A stretch of 14,799 bases of DNA from assembly GCA_003022505.1 (NCBI GenBank), contig PXTQ01000019.1:1-14799 (forward strand), read 5' to 3'. This document shows, one piece after another, positions 7,281 to 12,734 of the stretch. The notes beneath the pieces were generated by a model. The model was not told the origin of the DNA, did no database searches, and was given only the letters and a program-made list of their open reading frames with translations. The stretch comes from Bacteroidetes bacterium QS_8_64_10 (lineage in GTDB: Bacteria > Bacteroidota > Rhodothermia > Rhodothermales > Salinibacteraceae). Both the position numbers and the translations under genes were made by a program. How positions within the stretch are numbered: position 1 is the stretch's first letter; each line of letters begins with the position of its first letter.

Positions 7281-7315
7281 GTGCGGCAGCGCACGCTCGG
7301 TGTGCGGAAGCGCAC
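7281..7315. promoter_or_regulatory. Twin palindromes 21 bp apart, candidate activator binding sites
   Basis: GTGCG-GCAG-CGCAC at 7281-7294 and GTGCG-GAAG-CGCAC at 7302-7315 are near-identical dyads. Their starts are 21 bases apart, close to two helical turns. They lie 56-90 bases upstream of the -24-like element at 7371, a typical distance for sigma-54 enhancer sites. Which protein binds them is inference; the NtrC-type regulator encoded next door is the natural candidate. Confidence 0.45.
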
Positions 7316-7370
7316 AGTCGTTTCGGACGCAAGCGCCGTTTTCGGGGTCTCTGGCGGCTTGTACCGGCGC

Positions 7371-7384
7371 GGCACGCAGCTTGT
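7371..7384 (+). promoter_or_regulatory. Weak -24/-12 (sigma-54-like) promoter candidate for the adaptor gene
   Basis: GGCACG-CAGC-TTGT matches the -24 box GGCACG and the TTG of the -12 box at the correct spacing, but has GT in place of the nearly invariant GC. It would start transcription near 7395, about 160 bases before the adaptor ATG. The GGCAC/GTGCC dyad here may be coincidental. Confidence 0.25.
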
Positions 7385-7482
7385 GCCTGTCTTTTCCGAA
7401 TGGATGAGAAGCGAGGGTACGAGAGGATGTTCTGAAATTAGAGGTCGATTTCGATAGTTCCAGATTCCAGTGAAACACCGTA

Positions 7483-7505
7483 GAGACGTTTCGGCGAAAC
7501 GTCTC
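7483..7505. repeat. Strong hairpin GAGACGTTTCG/CGAAACGTCTC
   Basis: Perfect 11-bp inverted repeat with a single central base, 51 bases before the adaptor ATG; two further outer pairs form after one mismatch. No T-run follows, so it is not an obvious terminator. It resembles the dispersed GTAGAGACG-type palindromes found in intergenic DNA of several bacterial groups. Confidence 0.7.
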
Positions 7506-7556
7506 CACAGCGCCGCTACGTCTCCAACGGCCGTAAAACCAGCGCCACGATTTCAC

Positions 7557-8912
7557 ATGCCGGAATCGTCTTCACAACAGACGACGCAGCGCGCGTCCGA
7601 GTCATCCCCGAACGGGCGGGGCGGCAGCAGTAACGGTGGCGCGCCGGGCGAGGGCATAGACCGCCGCATCGAAAAGAAAACCTTTACGCCGAAGCGCATC
7701 GGACTGGCGCTGGCCGGGCTACTCGTCGTGGGTGTGCTGGCGTATCTGATCTACGGCGCGGCGACGGGCGGGCAGGCGCTCAACGTGGAGCGCGACAAGC
7801 TGACCGTGAGCACCGTGACGGAAGGGCCGTTCCAGGAGTTTATCGCCGTCACCGGCGCCGTCACGCCGCGCAACACGGTGTATTTGGACGCCGTGGAGGG
7901 CGGGCGCGTTGAAGAGGTGTTCGTCAAGGAAGGGGCGATGGTGAAGCAGGGCGAAAAGATTTTGCGCCTCTCCAACAGCGACCTGCGGCTGCAGCTGATG
8001 AACCACCGGACGCGTCTCTCCGAGCAGGTCAGCAACCTGCAAAACATGCGCTTCCAGATCGAGCAGAGTCGCCTGCAGACGCGCCAGCAGATCGCCGAGA
8101 TGGACTATCAGGTTCGGAAGCTCCGCAAAGAGTACGAGCGGCAGAAGCGTCTCGTGGAGAAAGATCTGATCGCACCGCAGAAGTTCGAGGAAACGAAGGA
8201 CGAACTCCAGTATCAGAAGCGCCGCAAGAAGCTGACCGAGCGCTCTTTTCGGCAGGATTCGCTCTCGCAGGCGAGTCGTATTCGGCAGATGCAGCAATCG
8301 GTGGAGCGGATGCGCCGCAGCTTTCGGACGCTTCAGGGCACGATGGACAACCTGACGGTGCGTGCGCCCAGGAGCGGGCAACTCACGAGCCTGGACGCCG
8401 AGGTCGGCGAGATCATCAGCACCGGCTCGCGGCTCGGCCAGGTGGACGTGCTGGAAAATTATAAGCTGCAGGCGCAGATCGACGAGTTTTACATCGAGCG
8501 TGTGCGCAAGGGCCAGACGGCCACCACGCGGCCTCTGGGCGGCGAGCAGCGCGCGATGACGGTGACGCGCGTCTACCCGGAGGTCAAGGAGGGGCAGTTT
8601 CGCATCGACCTGGCATTTCAGGGCGATGGGGCACCGGAGGGCCTGCGGCGCGGCCAGACCATTCGTTTTAGGCTGAAGCTGGGCAGCCCGGAGCAGGCGG
8701 TCCTGCTGGATCGCGGCGGCTTCTACCAGAGCACGGGCGGCAACTGGATCTACGCGCTAAGCGACGACGGCGAGGCGGTGCGGCGACCCGTCGAGCTGGG
8801 CCGGCAGAATCCGGAGCACTTCGAGGTGTTGGGCGGGCTGGAGCCGGGCGACCGCGTCGTCACCAGCAGCTACGAGACGTTCGGCGAGGCCGATAGACTC
8901 GTTCTCGAATGA
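7557..8912 (+). CDS. HlyD/MacA-family membrane fusion (periplasmic adaptor) protein
   Basis: Adaptor linking an inner-membrane permease to the periplasm or an outer-membrane exit duct; the substrate is unknown. From the ATG at 7557 there are 451 residues. They comprise a Ser/Gly-rich cytoplasmic tail (1-35), a membrane helix (about 47-69, RIGLALAGLLVVGVLAYLIY), barrel/lipoyl strands (GAVTPRNTVYLDAVEGGRV, 100-118), a long charged coiled-coil hairpin (about 145-262), a return lipoyl half (LTVRAPRSGQLTSL, 266-279), a beta-barrel (about 300-375) and a membrane-proximal C-terminal domain. The frame is open back to 7470, but that extension translates the 7483-7505 hairpin, so the downstream ATG is preferred. 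The permease gene follows after 71 bases, so they are probably cotranscribed. Divergence from the sigma-54 activator suggests regulation by that two-component pair. Confidence 0.9.
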   Translation: MPESSSQQTTQRASESSPNGRGGSSNGGAPGEGIDRRIEKKTFTPKRIGLALAGLLVVGVLAYLIYGAATGGQALNVERDKLTVSTVTEGPFQEFIAVTGAVTPRNTVYLDAVEGGRVEEVFVKEGAMVKQGEKILRLSNSDLRLQLMNHRTRLSEQVSNLQNMRFQIEQSRLQTRQQIAEMDYQVRKLRKEYERQKRLVEKDLIAPQKFEETKDELQYQKRRKKLTERSFRQDSLSQASRIRQMQQSVERMRRSFRTLQGTMDNLTVRAPRSGQLTSLDAEVGEIISTGSRLGQVDVLENYKLQAQIDEFYIERVRKGQTATTRPLGGEQRAMTVTRVYPEVKEGQFRIDLAFQGDGAPEGLRRGQTIRFRLKLGSPEQAVLLDRGGFYQSTGGNWIYALSDDGEAVRRPVELGRQNPEHFEVLGGLEPGDRVVTSSYETFGEADRLVLE

Positions 8913-8931
8913 GCGCCTGTCTCACCCCGTA

Positions 8932-8953
8932 GGGCGATCCGATGTGATCGCCC
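8932..8953. repeat. GGGCGATC hairpin, copy B
   Basis: GGGCGATC-CGATGT-GATCGCCC, a perfect 8-bp stem with a 6-base loop, lies in the short gap between adaptor and first permease. It is followed by ACGC/ACGCAAAC repeats that run to the ATG at 8984. Lacking a T-run, it is more like a processing or dispersed-repeat element than a terminator. Confidence 0.75.
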
Positions 8954-8983
8954 CAACGCGACAACACGCAAACGCAAAACGCT

Positions 8984-11292
8984 ATGTGGAAGAACTACCT
9001 CAAGATCGCTTACCGCAACCTGAAACGCCGGCCCGGCTACGCTGCGATCAACGTGGGCGGGTTGGCTGTGGGCATGGCGGCGTGTCTGCTGATCGGCCTC
9101 TGGATACGCCACGAGCTGAGCTACGACGACTTCCACGAGAAGGCCGACCGCATCTACCGGCTCATTACAAGGTCTTCAGGTTGGGGAAAGACGACGGTGC
9201 GAGCACCCCAAGGATTGAGGCAGGCGCTTGCGTCCACCTATCCGGAAATAGAAACCGCTACCAGCGTCGGCGGGCTGAGCACCCAGTTCGTTCGTTACAA
9301 GGAGCAACGCTTCTACGAGGAAAATATCTATCTCGCAGATTCCTCGTTTTTCGACGTGTTCTCCTTCGAGTTGATAAAAGGTCGTCCGAAAACCGCACTC
9401 GACGGGCCGGACGAAGTGGTACTTACCGAAGAGGTGGCCCGCCGCTACTTCGGTAGTGAGAACCCAATAGGCAAGACGCTTAAGATTGGCCGCAGCCTTG
9501 CGACCGTGGGCGGCGTGGTAAAAAAACCGCCGTCCAACTCGCACTTTACCTTTGACATCTTGGCCAATCTTTCGGTTTCCGAGAGCGAGGGGATCAATTG
9601 GAATAAGTTCACGAGAGCCACCTACTTCGTCTTGTCGAAACAGCCCGATCCGCAGGAGCTTGAGCAGAAGTTTGATCGCTTCCTCGCTGGCCATCCGGAT
9701 GCCGAGGCCGAGAGGTACGCGCTGTCGTTGCAATCGCTGACGAGCATCCATCTGTACTCACATTACGACGGCGAATTCAGGACGAATGGCGATATTCGAT
9801 ATCTGTACGTGTTTGGCAGCGTGGGCCTGCTCATTCTGCTTATGGCCTGCTTCAACTTTATGAATCTGGCTACGGCACGCTCCCTGAAGCGGGCGCAGGA
9901 GGTGGGTGTGCGCAAAACGGTCGGTGCTACTCCCTGGCAGATCGCGCGGCAATTCCTGAGCGAAGCGCTCCTTTTGACGCTCGCGGCTTTTCTGATAGCG
10001 CTTTTCATTGTTGGCGTTGCGCTACCCGTCTTGAGCAGCTTTACCGGAGCGAATCTGCGCGTCAGCTATGCCGAGGCACCCTGGATGCCAGCGTTTGCGC
10101 TGAGTCTCGCGCTCGTCACCGGCCTCGTGGCGGGCAGCTACCCCGCCTTCTACCTCTCCCGCTTTGAGGCCACACAAGTGTTTCGCGGCACTGCCCGCGC
10201 GGGCAGTGCATCTGCCTTTCTTCGCAGGGGCCTCGTCGTATTCCAGTTTGCTCTTTCTACCGCGCTTATCCTAACAACGCTTATCGTATTTTCGCAACTT
10301 CACTTTATTCAGCAAAAAGACTTGGGCTTCGATGAGGAGCGCGTGCTCGTCATTAGCAATAGCATAGGTGGCCAGTACGAGGCATTCAAGGACGAAGCGT
10401 TGCGCCTTTCCGGCGTAGCAGGCGTCACGCGCGGGACGAAGCCGAGCGGCCCGCAGGTGACGATGGGGTTCGAGGATGGAGAGAGCTTGTACCGCTACGG
10501 AGCAGGGAAAGACTACTTCGAAACCTTGGGGCTTCGCATCGTGGAGGGGCGCGGATTCTCGGAGGCTGCCCGTAGCCATGAAGGGAGCACGGTGCTTACC
10601 GAGAGTGCCGTAAAGCAACTCGACCTGGAAGACCCTGTGGGGGATAGCCTCGAGGTTCGGGGCGGTTCGTACGGGCGCGTCATTGGAATCGTGGAGGATT
10701 TCCACTCCCATTCATTGCGCAAAGAAGTGGTTCCCATCATGGTGCGCTTCAGAGAAAGCGGATGGGTCATGCTGAAGCTACGGCCCGGCAAGGTCCGGGA
10801 AACACTTGATCAAGTAAAAGCGGTGTACGAAGAGGTTGGACCCGACCGGCCCATCCGCTACTCGTTTCTGAACGAAGAGATCGACGCCCTCTATCGGGCG
10901 GAGAAGCGGTTCGGCAAGGTGTTCGGCGTCTTCGCTGGGCTGGCTCTTTTCATCGCCTGCCTCGGGCTGTTCGGCCTGGCCGCCTACGCCGCCGAGCGGC
11001 GCACCCAGGAGATCGGGATCCGCAAAACCTTCGGCGCAAGTACGACCCACATCGTCGGCCTACTCTCAAAAGACTTCGCCAAATTGGTACTGATCGCCTT
11101 CGTCGTGGCGGCGCCGGTGGCCTGGTACGCCATGAGTCGCTGGCTCCAGGACTTCGCCTACCGCGTCGAGCTGAGTCCGTGGGTCTTTCTGGGCGTGGGG
11201 GGGCAGCGCTCCTGATCGCGCTCGCCACCGTCGGCTACCACGCGCTGCGGGCGGCCTGGACCAATCCGGCGGACGCGCTTCGGTACGAATGA
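8984..11292 (+). CDS. MacB/FtsX-family ABC transporter permease, one-base frameshift near the 3' end
   Basis: Inner-membrane permease of an ABC exporter or mechanotransmission complex. N-terminal signature WKNYLKIAYRNLKRRPGY, first membrane helix (about 21-42), MacB-type periplasmic domain (about 45-265), three helices with the FtsX motif ARSLKRAQEVGVRKTVGA (about 272-392), a further helix (about 412-432), a second periplasmic domain (to about 640), and a second FtsX unit with RRTQEIGIRKTFGAS. The uninterrupted frame stops at 11215 after VFLGVGGQRS. With one more base in the G7 run at 11197-11203 the frame continues as GGAALLIALATVGYHALRAAW to NPADALRYE and a TGA at 11290-11292, the normal family ending. 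So the last helix is lost as read. The corrected length is about 769 residues. No ATPase gene is adjacent. The paralogue at 12730 shares the start region and leader element. Confidence 0.9.
11197..11203 (+). other. G7 homopolymer at the frameshift point
   Basis: Seven consecutive G residues. Eight would restore the full permease reading frame. The cause could be a consensus error, a fixed mutation or slippage-mediated on/off switching. Confidence 0.8.
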
Positions 11293-11356
11293 GCAATTAG
11301 CAATGAACAATGAGCAATAAGTTTCAAGTTGGCAAGTTGCAGGTTGACAAGTTGAG
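11293..11356. repeat. Two adjoining period-7/8 arrays after the permease
   Basis: At 11293-11320 the units are GCAATTA, GCAATGA, ACAATGA, GCAATAA (period 7). At 11325-11356 they are CAAGTTGG, CAAGTTG, CAGGTTGA, CAAGTTGAGG, the same family as 3955-3998. The second array overlaps the 3' end of the small minus-strand frame. Confidence 0.8.
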
Positions 11357-11542
11357 GCTGTCGCGCAGGGCCGGTTCGAGTTGTTCCCAGACGCGCTCTT
11401 CTTCCTCGAGCGATCCCTCTTCGCGCCATCGCCTCAACATTTTCAGCGCCTTCTTTGGCTTCATCTCACCGATGACGCCAGGGGGGCGCTCGCCTTTAAG
11501 CTCGATCTTCTTTTCCGGCTGGGCTTTTGTCTTCACACTCAT
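11324..11542 (-). CDS. Small charged protein, possibly antitoxin-like (72 residues)
   Basis: The ATG at 11542 gives 72 residues beginning MSVKTKAQPEKKIELKGERPP. The middle (KPKKALKMLRRWREEGSLEEEERVWEQLEPAL, residues about 28-60) is a highly charged helical stretch. It recalls small proteins ending in an LxxWxEEGDEEEQxETWExLxxAL pattern, often found beside toxin genes. That likeness is from memory and weak. The last dozen residues (NLSTCNLPT) translate the intergenic CAAGTTG array, so the natural C-terminus may have been replaced by repeat sequence. It lies downstream of, and on the same strand as, the AbiE-like pair. The open frame extends further upstream to 11809 but overlaps the toxin gene, so I prefer the ATG at 11542. 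Confidence 0.5.
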   Translation of the reverse strand: MSVKTKAQPEKKIELKGERPPGVIGEMKPKKALKMLRRWREEGSLEEEERVWEQLEPALRDSLNLSTCNLPT

Positions 11543-11640
11543 AGCATCAAGGAAATTTGTTTCCGCGCAGTGAATGACATGATACCGACCGTCTGACCCC
11601 AGGTTCGCACCATCCCAATCTGAAAACACGCAGCGCGCCA

Positions 11641-11656
11641 GCGCAAACGCTATGCT
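11641..11656. repeat. 16-base direct repeat, left copy
   Basis: The 16 bases starting GCGCAAACGC and ending TATGCT are identical to 12719-12734, where they form the leader and first codons of the second permease. This copy ends four bases before the stop codon (11661-11663) of the toxin-like gene. Confidence 0.7.
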
Positions 11657-11660
11657 ACTT

Positions 11661-12287
11661 TCATCCCGCAAACTCTTCGACCTCGGCGCGGATCGAGCGC
11701 TTGACGGTCGGCCAGTCCAGCTCGCGCAGCAGCACGGGCGTGGGCTGGCGGTCGGCGTCGTCAAAGTACGAAAGCGCGTAGAGCAGATGCGCGACGTCGC
11801 CGGTGTCAAACTTCTGCTGGTACAGCCGGATCAGTTCTTTCAGAGAGCGATGCTCCAACAGCACGTAAAGGTCCAGGAAATCCTTCTTCGCACCGCGCTG
11901 TGCGATGGCCGACAGCTTCATGCACGCCAGATCGTCCAGCGACGCGAGCGAGCAGCCGACCTCCGGCCAGCGCTGGAGTGGGCTGAGCAGCGGGTAGCGG
12001 TATCCCAGAAAGCTCGCGGCTACGTCGCCTGCGCGTCCGTGCAGCGTGCCCGGCTCGACCTGCCCGGTCTCGAAGGCAAGGCCCGCGTCGCGGAGGGCCT
12101 GCGCCAGACGCATCGGATCATCGAGTCGATTTGCAAACCAGTCGAGGTCGACGGAGCGGCGGTGGCCGAGGTGCAGCGCGACGGCGGTGCCGCCGGCCAG
12201 GTAGAAATCACGCTCGGCAGCGATGGGACTGATCGCCTCCAACGCGCGCCGCTGTGTCGCTTCCAGCACGTCCGCGTGAACGTTCAT
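11661..12287 (-). CDS. AbiEii/AbiGii-type nucleotidyltransferase (toxin-like)
   Basis: The ATG at 12287 gives 208 residues. AGGTAVALHLGHRRSVDLDWF (31-51) is the DNA polymerase beta-like nucleotidyltransferase signature: the Gly-Gly-Thr loop, then the metal-binding D47 and D49 of DLD. KLSAIAQRGAKKDFLDLYVLLE (124-145) matches the conserved C-terminal motif of the AbiEii family, whose studied members are toxins of type IV-like toxin-antitoxin and phage-defence systems. This one is shorter than AbiEii proper (about 300 residues), closer to the many compact family members found in pairs. Its start overlaps the stop of the preceding gene by four bases (ATGA), so the two are translationally coupled. 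A longer frame (to 12464) is open, but the ATG at 12287 fits the coupling and the family start. Confidence 0.8.
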   Translation of the reverse strand: MNVHADVLEATQRRALEAISPIAAERDFYLAGGTAVALHLGHRRSVDLDWFANRLDDPMRLAQALRDAGLAFETGQVEPGTLHGRAGDVAASFLGYRYPLLSPLQRWPEVGCSLASLDDLACMKLSAIAQRGAKKDFLDLYVLLEHRSLKELIRLYQQKFDTGDVAHLLYALSYFDDADRQPTPVLLRELDWPTVKRSIRAEVEEFAG

Positions 12288-12613
12288 TGCGCGCGTTGCT
12301 CCCACGGTGACGTGCGGCGGCGCTCGATCCAGGCGTCCACGCGGCGAGCGGGCAGATCCAGCACGAGCTGCCAGAAGCGGAGCTGGCGAGGGCTGAGGCC
12401 GCGTCCCCGGTGCGTTAAGATCCAGTCGCGCAGCGCGTCGTCGCCGGCTCGGTCGCGGAGCCACGTGACGGCCTTCCAGCTTCCGGCGGCAAGCACGCGC
12501 CCCGTGATGAACGCCTCGTCCTCACGCCAGGAGAGCGCGCCCGGCTCGTACTCCCATAGCACGTCGCGCACCGGACGCGGGAGAGCGGTATCGGTGCGAG
12601 TGGGGGAAGGCAT
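12284..12613 (-). CDS. Small partner of the nucleotidyltransferase (DUF6922-like, putative antitoxin)
   Basis: The ATG at 12613 gives 109 residues. VRDVLWEYEPGALSWREDEAFITGRVLAAGSWKAVTWLRDRAGDDALRDWI followed by GLSPRQLRFWQLVL matches the pattern I recall for small proteins encoded directly before AbiEii-like nucleotidyltransferases (a W-D-x(5)-LDW start, RVL-x-G-x-W, then LS-x(3)-L-x-FW-x-L). It lacks the winged-helix length of classical AbiEi. The stop overlaps the toxin start by four bases. The antitoxin role is inferred from position and small size. A slightly earlier in-frame start (12640) is possible. A 7-bp inverted repeat lies 33 bases upstream (12646-12666). Confidence 0.7.
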   Translation of the reverse strand: MPSPTRTDTALPRPVRDVLWEYEPGALSWREDEAFITGRVLAAGSWKAVTWLRDRAGDDALRDWILTHRGRGLSPRQLRFWQLVLDLPARRVDAWIERRRTSPWEQRAQ

Positions 12614-12645
12614 GGCAGGCGGGCAAAAGCGGGTCGTCACGCGCT

Positions 12646-12666
12646 CGTTTTTACAGCATAAAAACG
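12646..12666. promoter_or_regulatory. Inverted repeat upstream of the AbiE-like pair
   Basis: CGTTTTT, a 7-base spacer ACAGCAT, then AAAAACG: a perfect 7-bp dyad, 33 bases before the ATG at 12613. Its position and AT-richness suit an operator or promoter for autoregulation of the pair. On the plus strand it also lies 64 bases before the second permease. Confidence 0.4.
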
Positions 12667-12685
12667 TCCAGGTTCACACACAGTA

Positions 12686-12707
12686 GAGCGATCCAGTGTG
12701 ATCGCCC
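12686..12707. repeat. GGGCGATC hairpin, copy C
   Basis: GAGCGATC-CAGTGT-GATCGCCC, the same stem and 6-base loop as copies A and B with one mismatch, is followed by CGAAACGCGCAAACGCT up to the ATG of the second permease. The leader thus closely resembles that of the first permease. Confidence 0.7.
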
Positions 12708-12718
12708 CAACCCGAAAC

Positions 12719-12734
12719 GCGCAAACGCTATGCT
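12719..12734. repeat. 16-base direct repeat, right copy
   Basis: Identical to 11641-11656. It covers the last bases of the leader and the ATG of the second permease. Together the copies frame the AbiE-like pair. Confidence 0.7.

Larger units (their letters stand above)
7140..7556. promoter_or_regulatory. Divergent regulatory region between regulator and adaptor genes
   Basis: These 417 bases separate divergent start codons and must hold both promoters. In order they contain: an octamer array (7147-7178), a 6-bp hairpin AACGCG-AGAAC-CGCGTT (7188-7204), a GGGCGATC-type hairpin (7209-7230) followed by an ACGCAAAC array (7234-7274), twin palindromes (7281-7315), a weak -24/-12-like motif (7371-7384), a duplicated TTCCAG heptamer (7458-7471), and a strong hairpin (7483-7505). 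I find no convincing gene here. The plus-strand frame that leads into the adaptor is open from 7470 but translates the hairpin. Confidence 0.6.

Noticed and set aside
8932..8953. Rho-independent terminator between adaptor and first permease
   Set aside because: A perfect hairpin, but no T-run follows, and the same element stands directly before another permease start, which suggests a leader or dispersed repeat.
298..11356. CRISPR array
   Set aside because: The repeats are 7-8 bases with no unique spacers of 25-40 bases and no cas genes nearby, so they do not fit CRISPR.
11652..12686. 344-codon plus-strand frame across the toxin-antitoxin pair, starting at the ATG of the 16-base repeat
   Set aside because: The translation has no recognisable domain and is antisense to a well-supported nucleotidyltransferase. 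The ATG comes from the repeat shared with the second permease.
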